NCBI RefSeq assembly: GCF_036898095.1
Contig: NC_090744.1
Coordinates: forward strand, 96,748,753 to 96,812,752
Direction of reading: 5' to 3'
Length of the DNA stretch: 64,000 nucleotides
Source of the DNA: Palaemon carinicauda
Lineage: Eukaryota; Arthropoda; Malacostraca; Decapoda; Palaemonidae
Below are positions 29,639 through 41,482 of the stretch, in pieces. Numbering within the stretch: position 1 is the stretch's first letter; each line of letters starts with the position of its first letter. The notes under the pieces are model-generated. The model did not search any database. It was not told the DNA's origin and worked only from the letters and a program-made list of their open reading frames with translations. The position numbers were made by a program, and so were the translations under genes.

Positions 29639-30422
29639 ATGGCGGACGAGATTCAACAACGTCATTTGAATGATACGATTGTTGATGAACACATGAATGT
29701 AATTGAGTTTGTAACAGGGTTGCCAGGTTGGCCTTTTTCAGCTAAAAACATAAAATTTGGCCTTTTTTTTATTTGAAATTGGTTAGCCTTTAGCAATATC
29801 ATAAAAGGTTGGCCTTAAAGGCTATACCTTTGGCCTTTTTTAACTTCTTAAAGCTGCAGTTGATCAAAGTTGGCCTTTTCTCACTTAGGAAACCTGGCAA
29901 CCCTGGGTTGTAACTTTATCGACTCCCATGTTCACTGATGCCCCTGTTGTTGTTGACTATGTACCTGATAAAGCAATTGTTCCTGGCAAAATGCAAACTT
30001 TTTCCAAGGGTAAAATAATTGTAGGACTCCCTGTTAAAACAAGGGAGAGTAAGGTTTTAATCACTGAGATTTCTTTAACGACTGATGTCAACTCCTTTAC
30101 AGCTTCACCTGCAAGTCAGTTAAAATTAAAATCTGCCAAATCTTGTGCTGATAAGCAGTTAAAATTAAAATTTGCCAAATCTCCTGCTGATACAATATGT
30201 TTTTCAGGTTCATCATGTTCACCGACCACGGCTCTTCCTACAGACATGGCTCAGGTTATTCATCCTCGTCCAGTGTCGTCTGCTGTTGCCTCGACCAACA
30301 TTCCAGCACCTCGGAGTGGGCACAAGAAGAGGAAGCCTGGGCGGTATTCCTCTTCTAGTTCCTTCTCTTCATCTTTATCTTCTGACTCTGACTCTTCTCC
30401 CCCAAGGGAGAGAGGAAAGTGA
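29639..30422 (+). pseudogene. DIRS C ORF1 (gag-like) N-terminal part, split by a MITE
   Basis: The frame starts at ATG 29639 (MADEIQQRHLNDTIVDEH), is interrupted at 29715 by the hAT-like MITE, and resumes in the same phase once the MITE and one copy of its 8-bp duplication are discounted. It continues to a stop at 30420-30422 with a Lys/Ser-rich tail (GHKKRKPGRYSSSSS). There is no enzyme motif. A frameshift there passes into the 30419-30805 frame, which is Arg/Ser-rich and probably continues the same protein. Confidence 0.65.
29715..29905 (+). mobile_element. hAT-like MITE, 191 bp
   Basis: Ends are CAGGGTTGCCAGGTT and AACCTGGCAACCCTG, near-perfect inverted repeats of the hAT type. Flanks are GTTTGTAA (29707-29714) and GGTTGTAA (29906-29913), an 8-bp target duplication with one mismatch, as expected for hAT. 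The interior repeats the motif TTGGCCTTT several times. No coding. Confidence 0.85.
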
Positions 30423-31509
30423 AGAGGGCCAGGAAGGCCAGTCGCAGTCGAAGGGACATGGCGCCCCGAGACACCTCTTCTCCTCCGGAGAATGAGGGCG
30501 ATGTGCGAGATTCCCGTGTTCCCCGCACTAGTGGGACTGTTCACGGCGAATCTCACGCAAGGCCTCCATGCACGATAACCGCGCTCGAGGGCGTAGGTAT
30601 CGTCTCCCAGAGCATGGTGACGAGGTCCTCGGGCCCCCGATCTACTGCCCAGACTCGAATTGAACCGCTCTTGAGCGGGGAAAGGAGAGTCCTGGCTTCG
30701 GCACGAGAAATCTCAGCTGTGGTCTCTCGTGAAGAATCCGCGGTACGCACGACTACCTCCATGGGGGTAGCCACGTGGTCCAACTCAGCGACTCGTGTCA
30801 CGTGAGCAGGGAGCAGGCCCAGACAGTCGCGTACTTGAACCGCGCGACTCGGGCCTGGCATGGAGTCACCTTGCGGCTCGGCCCACGGCATGGGGGCCGG
30901 TCGTGCATGATCAGGCTAGCTCTCGCGCATACCAGCCGCGCAAGATGCAGCCAACCCCCATGTTTTCTGGCTATGTAACAGGTGAGGCCGCGCGCACCAC
31001 TCGCGCGACTAACCTGTCTACACCTCCTGGTGTGAGCGCTGCAGTTCCCAGCGACCCCGCTCGCGCTCAAGCTCCTTCGGGAGCTTTGTGGGGCTCGCAG
31101 CAACCAGTCACGCCCTTAGTTGCAGTGGGAACCTCGATGCATTCCATCGGGGATGAACCCTGCCAGGGTCCTTCCTTGACTCCTGAATACACGCCAGGTT
31201 CGGTCCTAGGACCAGAGCAAGGGTATTCATGGGGATGTCATCACCCGTGCAGCATGTCGCTTCCCCTACACCTACGGATGTAGTAGGACCGAGGGATCAG
31301 CCACTTCCACGGCCTTCACCGGCCGTGGAGACGGAAGATCCCGAGGTTGAGTAGCAGTTCCTAGAGGTCATTAACCCCATGCGTGAGATTAATGGCCTCA
31401 GGGCTCCTCCTGCGGTAGCGTCTGAGATAAGTGTACAGCCTTGGAGATCCTATGGGGAGCTCCTGAAGGCAGTTCACGGTCCCTCACACTACCTTGATTG
31501 AGACAGGCT

Positions 31510-32235
31510 GCTCGAGCATTGGACCGAGTGAGAAAGTCTTTCAAGATTTTCGGTGATCAATCTATTCTGAAGAAGTGTTTTAATTCTTTCATTCTACCTT
31601 GTTTTGAGTATTGTTCTCCTGTCTGGTGTTCAGCTCCTGATTCTCATCTTAATTTGTTGGACAGAAACTTACGGTCTATTAAATTTCTTATTCCTGATCT
31701 AGACATTAATCTCTGGCACCGTCGTTCAATTAGTTCATTATGCATGTTGCATAAGATTTTTCATAACTCTGACCATCCTTTACATTCAGATCTCCCTGGA
31801 CAATTCTATCCTGTTCGTAATACTAGGCAGGCAGTTAATTCTAATAGCCAGGCCTTCTCCATCATGAGGCTCAATACCACGCAGTACTCTAGAAGTTTTA
31901 TTCCAGCTGTTACCAAGTTGTGGAATGATCTTCCTAATCGGGTAGTTGAATCAGTAGAACTTCAAAAGTTCAAAGTTGGAGCAAATGCTTTTTTGTTGAC
32001 CCGGCAGACATTAGTCTTTTTATAGTTTATTCATGACATATTTGTTTTTGATGTTGTTAGTAGTTTATATATGACATGTCTGTTTTGACGTTGTTACTTT
32101 TTTTAGAATGATTTATTGTTAATTTGTTCTCTTCATTTATTTATTTCCTTATATCCTTTCCTCACTGGGCTATTTTTCCCTGTTGGAGCCCTTAGGCTTA
32201 TAGCATCTTGCTTTTCCAACTAGGGTTGTAGCTTG

Positions 32236-32265
<30 letters not shown>
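31510..32265 (+). mobile_element. Jockey/CR1-like LINE, 5'-truncated copy
   Basis: Encodes the C-terminal region of a LINE RT in one open frame to 32025: RVRKSFKIFGDQSILK, PCFEYCSPVWCS, SIKFLIPDLDINLWHRRS, SLCMLHKIF, RSFIPAVTKLWNDLP. It ends with the family 3' end and (TAA)n at 32245-32265. Probable duplication AGGCT (31505-31509, 32266-32270). It lies inside DIRS C ORF1. Confidence 0.85.
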
Positions 32266-32266
<1 letters not shown>

Positions 32267-32343
32267 GGCTAAGGTTCGAACAAGCTTCTCCCTCAACGAC
32301 TCCAGCGACAGAAGAGGTACTATGTCATTGAGTCTTCTGTGTC

Positions 32344-32688
32344 TTGTCCTCTCCCTCTCGACCCCACAGTCGGAGCGCTTGCGGGGGTTCCTCGGTCGAG
32401 AGCTTGAAATCCCAGAGAGTGGCCTTCTCGGCCTCTGAGATTTCAACAATAGAGCCCATCTCTGTAGCTGCTCTCAAGGCTGCTTCGTGGCACGACCACT
32501 GGTGTGGTACGGCCACAGTGTTCGCGCGGGACACCAAGCTCGCTAACCCAGAACACATGGAGCAGTACAGGAACCTGGTTTTGTCTGGTGGGAAAGCTGT
32601 TGCTTTTCTCTTGGACCAGCTTGCTACCCAGTATGCCAATCTGATGCTCAAAAAACGTGAGGCAGTAGCCACTCGTTTGGCGAGATAG
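32344..32688 (+). pseudogene. DIRS C ORF1 (gag-like) C-terminal part
   Basis: 114 codons with LVLSGGKAVAFLLDQLATQY and ANLMLKKREAV, a segment that recurs at the end of DIRS ORF1 proteins. It continues the gag-like protein interrupted by the LINE at 31510-32265. The following 32690-33060 reads a basic Pro/Ser linker in broken frames. Confidence 0.6.
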
Positions 32689-33079
32689 ATTGGTTCAGGA
32701 GAGGCCCTGGCACTCAAGAACTTTCCTATTAGAGCTGCAACTTCTCTCTTTCCACCAGAGGAAGTTCGGGCCGCACAGGATAAATGGCGCCTTGACTCGA
32801 AGGACTCCATTATCCACCAGGCGCAAGCTGTGAGTTTCAAGGGACCTGGTCCCACGAAACTATCCGCAGCCAGGCCGAGTCAGGCCAAGCCCACAGGAAG
32901 TGGCAAGAGTACCACTGGTCGTGCTCCTGCTGCTCCTGTGCAGCTGAGACCTGCTCCTATTTAGAAGGGTTCTGCCCCCAAACAGACCTTTCAGCCTCCC
33001 TCGGGAGCTCCGCCACGGCCGGGAAAGAACAGGGGCAAACAAGGGAAAGGGAAAAGCTGAGATTGGCTTTCCACTTCCC

Positions 33080-33856
33080 ATGCTACGGAGGGTAGGAGGA
33101 TGCCTATCACGCCATTGGGTGATGTGGCAGTACCTCAGGGCCGAGGAATGGGTAGTGTCGACCCTTCGTGAAGGGTACAAGCTCCTATTCAGTTTCATCG
33201 CCCCCCCCTCCCCCCCATCCTCCACTCCAATAGCGTTCCACACATACGCTCCAACATCCCTGAAGGCTCTGGCCTTGGAGGCGGAGGTCCAGGAAATGTT
33301 GGAGAAGGATGCGCTAGAAGTCGTACACGATCAGTCACCAGGAGTTTGGAGACCGATCATCAACCTTTCGCCATTGAACAAGTTTGTTCAGCAAACTGCG
33401 TTCAAGATGCTAACAGTTCGCATTGCGCTGTTAGCCATCAGGCAGTACGACTTCATACTTTCAATAGACTTTAAGGACGCGCGCTTTCAAGTACCAGTTC
33501 ATCGGTCGTCTAGAAAGTACCTCCGATTCACCTTCCAAGGCACGGTGTACCAGTTCAAACTCCTGTGCTTCAGACTGTGCACAGCTCCCCAAGTGTTCAC
33601 GCGAGTGTTCACGACGGGAGCAGCTTGGGCCCACTCGAGGGACATCCGCATACTGATGTACCTCGATGACTGGCTGATTCTCGCTCCCTCGCAGGAGCAG
33701 TTGAGTCAGGATCGAGACTCGCTTCTGGCAGTCTGTCGCAATCTGGGGATCGTGGTGAACTGCGAGAAGTCGAACCTCATTCCCAAGCAGAAGGTGAAGT
33801 ATCTGGGAATGCTGATCGACTCGGCATTCCAGCCTTCCAGTGGCAAGCTCTTCTAG
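33080..33856 (+). CDS. DIRS C reverse transcriptase
   Basis: 258 codons containing the RT fingers and palm: VWRPIINLSPLNKFV, SIDFKDARFQVPVH (motif A), FRLCTAPQVFTRV (motif B), MYLDDWLILAPS (motif C with both aspartates) and the thumb NCEKSNLIPKQKVKYLGM. About 15 residues normally found between SPG and WRP (the FYSRLFLV-type segment) are missing in frame. The frame ends at a stop at 33854-33856, before RNase H. This is the best RT palm among the DIRS copies here. Confidence 0.88.
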   Translation: MLRRVGGCLSRHWVMWQYLRAEEWVVSTLREGYKLLFSFIAPPSPPSSTPIAFHTYAPTSLKALALEAEVQEMLEKDALEVVHDQSPGVWRPIINLSPLNKFVQQTAFKMLTVRIALLAIRQYDFILSIDFKDARFQVPVHRSSRKYLRFTFQGTVYQFKLLCFRLCTAPQVFTRVFTTGAAWAHSRDIRILMYLDDWLILAPSQEQLSQDRDSLLAVCRNLGIVVNCEKSNLIPKQKVKYLGMLIDSAFQPSSGKLF

Positions 33857-34016
33857 GTCACCTCTCCTCACTGCAGAAGCTCGTTCCTTTCGGGGGAGAT
33901 CCATCTCCGCTCCCTTCAGTGGTGTCAGAAGGAGCAGTGGTCGTCAGCCACCGATCCTCCCTCTCGTCCTGTCCTCATGGAACGCGAGGTAAGGGAGGAT
34001 CTCCTTTGGTGGCTAA

Positions 34017-34832
34017 ATGAGGAGAACCTCAGGAGAGGGTTTTCTCATTAACCCTCCTCCACCTCAGTTCCGTCTGTTCAGAGACGTGTCCACGGAAGGT
34101 TGGGGTGCACACCTGGACGACTTGGTCATGTCAGGTGTGTGGTCGGAAGAGAAGAAACACCTGCACATCAACGTGCTGGAAATGATGGAAGTCTCGAGAG
34201 CACTTTCATTTCCAGGCCCGTTGGAGAGAGCACTTGGTAGTGCTGATGAGCAACATCCCTTTCAGCAGTTGACGAAGCAGGTGTTTCTGTGGGCAGAGAG
34301 TCAACACGTAACCTTGTCAGCCAGGTATATTCCAGGCAAGAGAAGTGTTCGGATAGACGCCCTGAGTCGCAGAAACCAGGTAATAGGGGCAGAATGGTCT
34401 CTTCACCCTTGGATCACGAGTAGAGTACTCGACCTCTGGGGAGAACCATGCATCGACCATTCGCAACACGGCACAATGCCAAGCTTGCTGTGTTTTGCTC
34501 TCCAGTACCAGATCCCGCAGCTGCGTTTGAGGACGCACTGCAACATCCTTAGGATCTACTTGATTGCTACACGTTTTCCCCCCTTTTTGCTTGCTTTGCG
34601 CAGTCTTGTACCAGGTCCTAGTAGCTCCATGACTCAGGATGACTCTCATTGCTCCACTATGGCAACACATGGAGTGGTTTCCCGATCTGTTGTCGCTCCT
34701 GGTCGAGGCACCGAGAGAGCTACCACACCAGCCCAATCTTCTTCGGCAACCCTTGTCGAACAGGTACCACCAGGCAGTGCAGTTGCTCAGACTTCACGCG
34801 TGGAGACTATCCAGCATCTCCTCAGAACGTGA
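34017..34832 (+). pseudogene. DIRS C RNase H, internally deleted
   Basis: The frame gives LFRDVSTEGWGAHL (family FxDAS..GWGAHL), HLHINVLEMMEVSRAL (the Glu helix) and ARYIPGKRSVRIDALSR (end of RNase H). The SDNTTVVAYINKQGG segment with the next catalytic Asp is replaced by GSADEQHPFQQL, a small deletion. The rest drifts out of frame into the linker (LIAPLWQHMEWFPDLL at 34639 in another frame). Confidence 0.7.
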
Positions 34833-34859
34833 GGCTTTTCGCGACTCGCTGCGAGAGAG

Positions 34860-35845
34860 ATGTCAGGGTACCTTAGAAGATCCTCTTCCTTAGTCTACCA
34901 GGAGAAGTGGTTGGTCTTCTGTGATTGGTGTAGTGGAATGGGTATCTCTCCAGTCGGAGCCTCTCTGACTCAGATCGCAGACTTCCTAGTCTTTCTTCGC
35001 AGAGATAAGCTCCTTTTGGTTTCTGCCATTAAAGGGTACAGGTCTGCCCTTGCAATGGTGTTCCGTCTGAATGGCATAGATATCTCCAAGGCCCAGGGGA
35101 TTTCTATGCTCATTAAGAGCTTCGAATAGTCACGTCCCCTGAGGGAACTGAGTTCCCTAGTGGGATGTCACCTTAATTCTCGAGTCTCTTATTTATGTTC
35201 CGTGTGAACCGCTGAGCTGTGCCTCAAACAGGCACTTGACCTTTAAGGCTGTTTTTACTGCTAGCCTTAGCATCGGCGAAGGGAGTCGGGGAGTTACACG
35301 GCCTCTCCTGTAATGTCACTCACGCAGAGGGTTGGAAGGAGACCTCCTTGAGTTTTGTGCCAGAGTTTGTGGCCAAGACTCAGAACCCAGCGATCCATGA
35401 TCCCAGGTTCGAGGCCTTCACTATTCCTTCCTTACCGGATGTGGCGGTTCAGGTGAGAGGCTTCTCTGTCCCATCAGGTGTCTCCTGCGCTATCTTATGC
35501 GAACTCGGCATCTCAGACCTGAATATCGATGACTTCGTTAGCACCGGCAGAACCAAGATGGAGGTGTCGAGGAACACGATATCCTCCTGGATCCGTGAGA
35601 CCATCCGCAAGGCGTATGAGACTTCCTCAAGAGTCCAAGCACCAGCGAGAGTTAAAGCTCACGAGATCAGGGGCATTGCCCCCACACTCGCTTTCAAGAG
35701 AAATCTTGCAGTGGGCCAAGTGCTGAAGGCTGGTGTAGGGAAACGCCAGACCACCTTTACGGCCTTTTACTTGAGGGAGTTTACGCACAAGTCCTTGGAC
35801 ACCTTTGTTTTTGGCCCTGTGGTAGCAGCTCAAGCTATTGTCTGA
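34860..35845 (+). pseudogene. DIRS C tyrosine recombinase, Arg box mutated
   Basis: The core-binding part (SLTQIADFLVFLRRDKLL, IKGYRSALAMVF) ends at a stop at 35127-35129. The catalytic Arg box near 35273 reads SAKGVGELHG, with GGA (35282-35284) where the family has Arg. The C-terminal frame 35348-35845 keeps the HxxR box (AHEIRGIAPTLAF) and the Tyr nucleophile in TAFYLREF. The stop codons and Arg to Gly change mean no active enzyme. Confidence 0.82.
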
Positions 35846-36328
35846 CCTTTCCAGTTCCTCTGGGGCAGGGAAGTCTCTTGTCTTGATTTTATGGTATGTT
35901 TGGCAGTGTGAAAGCAGTCTGCAGGTGATCCGCCTTTCTCTCTACCTCCTCCCTTGGAGTTCCATACATCAAGACAAGTCTTCCCAGGTAAGATTGCTAG
36001 AGGTTGTTTACAAGTATTCTTCCCCCGTCTTCTGCTAGGTAGGGAAGACAGTGGATGTATAAACCTTTTGCCTTTTAGTTTTGGAGTTTCATCCAGTCAC
36101 TGTGACCCTAGGGCCGAGTGTCTCATGTTCACGCTCTCTGGTCGCGCGATGTTCTCACACATCGCGCGGCGGCTCCCAGTCTCTCAGACCCCACCATCAT
36201 CATGTCGGGTCAAGAGACAGGGTTGGGTGGATTTAGTCCTCTGCTCTCATTCAAGACCAGGTCTATATCCGGGCAGTTAGCTGTCCACAAGCAGCAAAGG
36301 CAGACCTCCCACCAACCAGTGAGTCTTC

Positions 36329-36432
36329 CTATATTAAATGATTACGAGGTTTGTATATCGCATCGGAACAAATGACAATTTGTCCTAAATTGTATTTTTC
36401 CTAGCTATACAAACCCGTAATCATTTAAATAT
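36329..36432 (+). repeat. DIRS C internal complementary region
   Basis: The first half (ATATTAAATGATTACGAGG) is the reverse complement of the left end at 28981-29033. The second half (TTTTTCCTAGCTATACAAAC) is the reverse complement of the right end at 36625-36678. Confidence 0.88.
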
Positions 36433-36463
36433 AAATGCCCGCCTCTACCACCCCTCTCATGTT

Positions 36464-36678
36464 CCACATTGAGCCTAAAGTGTTTGAATGAGGAAAGCAG
36501 GCTGGCAGTGGGGGAACGGCGGAGCTAAGCTCAGCCCCATACCGCCAGCCAACCAATCAGCACAACTGCCTGGTTTTCTTTCTCTTCAGCTGTTTCAGCT
36601 GAGCTGAAGCGAATTCCTATATCAAATGATTACTGGTTTGTATAGCTAGGAAAAATACAATTTAGGACAAATTGTCAT
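36464..36678 (+). repeat. DIRS C right inverted terminus
   Basis: Pairs with 28981-29176 and extends about 20 bp further (GCTAGGAAAAATACAATTTA). Confidence 0.87.
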
Positions 36679-37257
36679 ATTATTTGCAATGTACCTACAC
36701 TTTGCCTGTCCCATCCGCATGGATACTTTCCAAACTAGACTGTATCTAAGTATTCTTCCATGCACCATAAACTTATTTTTGTTTCAGTTAATTTGCTATT
36801 CTCCTTCCTCAATTCCACCTTCCTTTGTTTTAGATTATTTTGAACCTCTTCTTTTATTTTCCTATAAACACCAAATCATCTGATGTTGCACCTTCAGGGA
36901 CCTGTTTTTCTGCTGAAATAGATGTCATCTTCTAAGGGGTGCTGCTTAGCTGTAAAAGTACTAAAGGTTTGTTGTAATATTGCCTTGGCCCCTGTAATAT
37001 TGAGTTCTGCTAATTACTTTGTAATCCAACTTATTCAACTGTTTTTTGTTCTAATTTTTACCTTTCAGTTAAGAACAGATTTTGCAAGCGAGGGCTAAGA
37101 GTTTAGGAATTACACTGCTCTTAGTAAGCTAGGTATAATAATAAACTGAAGTACCATTTTTCTCAGTGAGTCTGCCTTTATAATGCATATCTAATTGCTT
37201 GTCTTGATAATCTGCTAGGTGACTTATTAAAGTATAAAATACTATGTATGATGAGAC
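36679..37257. other. Unassigned intron sequence between DIRS C and D2
   Basis: AT-rich, no frame or repeat recognised. Confidence 0.3.
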
Positions 37258-40200
37258 ATTTGATCCAACACGAATACAAACCATCATAGTTTTATAAGAG
37301 TTTGAATTCAGCGAGGCTGGAACGACCATGTTAACTTTTAATGAGATAAACATAGTTGCTGGTGTACCAGGTACACCAATCTTCACTTTGACTGCAGCTG
37401 CTGTTCAGTGCATACACTTCTCTACCTCTTATTCTGGTTGTTTTAATCTTTTGCTTTTTCTTTCAGATTGAATAGATGTGCTGGCAGATGTTATGTTTGA
37501 GGGATATTAATGGAATAAGGTAAGGACATGCAGTGGCTCCCAATAACTGTAAATGTGAGACACTTTTCTGAGCTATCTGCTTTTATCCAACACACTTGTT
37601 TCTGTCAGTCAGCATGTTTGTTGTTCTATCCCTTGCAAGAGAGGTCTTATAACTATGTCAACAATGTAAACCTAAGGAAGCTGATTTTCCTAAGACATCG
37701 ATGGTGATCCATTGTAAGAAAGAGTTCTGCTGCCGCTGAGTGTGAAGTGTTTCCCAAACCCAGACAGACAGCAAGGATATATGACCTGGTTTTGCCGACT
37801 CATCAAGAGTCCCTATAGTCTCTTTCTCCATGTGAGCGTCATGATTGGCTTGCACGACCCTGTAGAAGACGAACTTCTAGTTCTTTCTCCTCTTCGGCCT
37901 CATCATCATTGGGGTCTCCGCTCCAACTTCTAGGAAAAAACAAATACCGTAGAACACATCATCGAAGAAGTCCAGGAAGACTGATTGATAATAGTCACGT
38001 ACATCTGACACCTACCATTTCTTTCACTCGTGGGGGAGACAGTGCAATACCAAGAATGTTCTATTCGGGGAAGAGAAATTATTACTTTCTCACCCCATTT
38101 ATTAGGTGAGAGGGTTGGTACCTGGAAAGTTCCCATCCCTGAGTAGATGTATTTGTACATAGTAAAGTTGCTACCCTGTGTTTGATTTATTAGGGAAACT
38201 AGCACTGCACTGTCAGTAGGAATGAATGTCTCTGCCTTTCTTTCCCCTTCCTGGATGATCGATTGATCTCTCCTTCTCTCCTCGGGAGAATGAGAAGCGA
38301 TGTATGCAAGAACTTTCCCTCATTGGGAAGTAGTATCTGCACACGCTACTTCTGCTATCTTTGCAACATCTTGTATCAGGAATGATACGTGCTGAAAAAT
38401 GTCCCCTGGGAAGAAGCATCACCACTTCCTGCTCCTACTGGTACTGAGCACACTCGATAGGCAGACATATCAGCACACATAACCGCGATCTTGTACTGGT
38501 TGCAGGCACAGACGATTGTACCTGCAGACCTGCTACTTTTGGAGAAGAAGTACTGTATTGTAGTTCTTGAAGTCCAAGAAGTCCAATAAACCAGAGTTTA
38601 GGACTCCATGATCAATCTCTCCCCATGCATGACTGAGATAGACATTGTGTACCAAAAATGTACTATTGTATACAGTACTGTACCAAGGAAGCCATCCTAG
38701 TACATTTTCGCCTCATATGCTAAGCAAGAAGTTAGTATTGGGAACGTTTCATGCCTGAGAATATATTCCAGTAAGCTGTACATGCATTAGTGTATCTGCT
38801 ACCACGCCATCAGTCGGGCGGGACTTTGTGCTTTCCCACTTGTTCTCTTGCTCGTTTGGGAAGCAAAACAGGATCTCTTATGAAGGACTCCAGCATTGAG
38901 GGATGGCCCCATTGAGACCAATCCTTATGACCTTGGTCTCCATGCGATCGATCTCCACACACTCTATCTCCTTGTTCTCTGTCATTACTTGTGTGGTTTT
39001 GGTGTGACTAGTCACTCTATGGTCAGTCTTCTTCAACCTTGGGCACTTCGTGCTTTTAGTCACCCTGCGGTCACTATGCGATGGAACACCACTTCATGAT
39101 TGAGCTCCCTGCTCCTGTTCTTTAATGACTTTAGTGTTACAGAACTTCTAGTACATGCTTCGTTCCAGCTTTTCTAGGCTATGATACCAATGGATGTGAA
39201 ACCTATGATAGTATGTTGGCCACAGCACCAGCCACCCATTTAGATACTACCGCTAGACAATTATTGATTCTTTTGACTGGCCAGTCAGTACTACATTGGA
39301 TTCCTCTCTCTGGTTACTGTCCATTTTTCCTTTGCCTACATATGCACTGAGTAGTCTGGTCTATTCTCTCTACATTCTACTCTGTCCTCACACCGGACAA
39401 TACTGATATTACCAAACATTTCTTTTTTATTCAAGGGGTTAACTACTGCACTGTAATTCAGTACATTTTTGGTAATTTACGCTCGTTCTTCAGGTGATCG
39501 TCACTTTCGAGTCACTAGGGAACTACAGAAATTCACTTGTCTCCTGTTATTTGTTAATTCTCAGCACTTCCAGTCCAGATATCTTCCAACGCGCCGGAAT
39601 ATTTCATCTCTAGAGATCTTCCTAGATGCCGAGACTGTATTACGACCTGGATCTTCCCATATTCAGAGACCAGTCCAGGACATGAGATCTTCCCACACTC
39701 CGAAAATTTCCAAGGTACCAAGCTCTTCCAAGTCATTTGTGCGATAGGGACTGTAACAGGTGACTTCTCAGGTATGATTTCAGCGTTCGTACAAGTATGA
39801 AGACCACCTCGTGCTCACGTGATTGGTGACACACTGTAGATCCTCTCCAACCAAGGACAGGCACTAATGCCACATATCTATGTGCTATATGATGCCATGC
39901 TCTCTGGTCCACTTTCCAGAGGCTGTGACAAATGGTGTCCCTTTATTCTTAGAGAGCAGGAGAGCCAGAAGCAGTTCAGTTACCAAAGGAGACCAGTCAA
40001 CACTCGTTTGTCCCCTCTTCTTCAAAAGGAGATTTGCCTCATTCCATTCATAGACTGGCCGGCGAATACCCTAAGGTGAGGAAGGATTCTTTGAAGAATG
40101 TCGAGAGAATCATTAACCCTACGTCACTCGACTTTTGTCTCTTATATCTTGAGGTGGAAATCTTCAACACTGAGCCTATAATCATCAAGGTATTTGCAAT

Positions 40201-41230
40201 TTTTCATGATTTTATTAAACTCAGAGAGCAACTGTGACATCTATCAGGGGAGGGACTATACTCATCGGTCTGTGCTTTAGTGCCCCACAGAGGTCTAACC
40301 ATCCCTTATAGTGCTATTGTCTGGGACAAGAGACAACCGCTCTGCCTACTACCTACATGAGTTTAACCACATGAGGATAACCTTATCATGGGTCCTGCAG
40401 TAGCCACTTACAAGTTGTTTGCAAATCTAGTTCCTTCATGAGACAAGAAGTTATTCATATAAGATTGAGGTTGCAACATAAGTGTAAAAGGAGAGGTAAG
40501 ACTGTCTGGCTTTTCTCACCTATTGCGCTGCAGCAGTCATTCCGTTATGTGCCTGACCAGACGCTAGATGCAGGTAAACCTCACACCCAAGTAACTACTA
40601 TATTCTTTACAGACAAGTTTTGTGTTGAAGTACTTCCCCCATCCTCCCAGCCAATGGGGGTATGGATGGAATGTATGCGAACCCTTTTCTCATAATGACC
40701 ATACATTCAGACAGCATATCCTTATGGATATACAGAAGGTTCTTCTGTGACAGCCAACTAGTTTCCTGGTAGGGACTTACTTAGCCTAACACCTGCAACA
40801 TCTTTATGCTCAGGTTGTTAGGAGGTTGATGGGAGTCATCACATTTGCTCTTCCAAAGAACCAAAGTACTTTGACATTTCCAGTGTTAGTAAACCAGCCA
40901 GTTTGGTTATAGGAGCTTCCTCCCTCAATAGGATGAGTCTCCTATTAAAGGACTATGGTTTGTATTTATGTAGGAGGAAATCACAAATTTCAAAAGAAAT
41001 TTGTACACCATCTCAACCACTTTGTAAGTTCTAAGTTAAGGTTAAAGTTAAGGTTGCTCTACCTGATAAGTGGATGAGGCTTACTGTCCACCCGCAAGGA
41101 ACGTATGTTCACCTCGTTAGAAGTTTAAACTGCCTTTTCATCTTTGCTGAAGTCATACTTCTATTAAAGTACTCAGGCTTACATAGTTATGAAAAATACA
41201 AAATACTGTACTGTACTTTTACAATTTATG
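37258..41230 (+). mobile_element. DIRS-like remnant, family D, copy D2
   Basis: The left end near 37258 reads GATCCAACACGAATACAAAC followed by an AATTCAGCGAGGCTGG block. The right part has the mirrored core (ACTATGGTTTGTATTTATG at about 40951) and a terminus ending near 41230. A left segment (AACTTTTAATGAGATAAACA at about 37336) is the reverse complement of the right terminus near 41110. Coding is too decayed to name frames. The same right end occurs in D1. Boundaries are approximate. Confidence 0.6.
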
Positions 41231-41297
41231 ATTTTTCCCCATTGCTATTATCATTATTCATAGAATAGCAATTGATATTACATTAAATAAAAGTTAA

Positions 41298-41482
41298 TTG
41301 TTCCGTAACCGAAATACAAACCACGCTATTTACATAGGGTATTACTTTCGGCGTAGCTGAAATGGCGAGCCATTAGATTTTTAACGAGGGTTAACTACCC
41401 CTGCGCTAGTTAGCAGGGGTAAGGGAGGGGTAGCTAGCTACCCCTCCCCCCTCACACACTGGTGAACTGATCCACTTCACTT
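41298..41482 (+). repeat. DIRS B2 left inverted terminus
   Basis: Near-identical to the B1 left terminus for the first 36 bp, then diverged (TACTTTCGGCGTAGC against TACCTTTTAGCGCAGC). Pairs with 48737-48939. Confidence 0.88.

Larger units (their letters stand above)
28981..36678 (+). mobile_element. DIRS1-like retroelement, family C
   Basis: A 7.7-kb element with inverted termini (28981-29176 and 36464-36678) and an internal complementary region (36329-36432). It carries ORF1/gag-like (29639-32688, interrupted), RT (33080-33856), RNase H (34047-34460) and tyrosine recombinase (34860-35845). It contains a 191-bp hAT-like MITE and a LINE fragment. Sequence identity with A and B is limited to protein motifs and the TIR core ATACAAACC. 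Confidence 0.88.

Noticed and set aside
33080..35845. LTR retrotransposon or endogenous retrovirus
   Set aside because: RT and RNase H are followed by a tyrosine recombinase, not a DDE integrase. The ends are inverted with an internal complementary region, not direct LTRs. No protease or envelope frame is present.
37129..41268. Several 60-90 codon frames in the D2 region
   Set aside because: No motifs could be followed across them. They are treated as decay products of a DIRS element.
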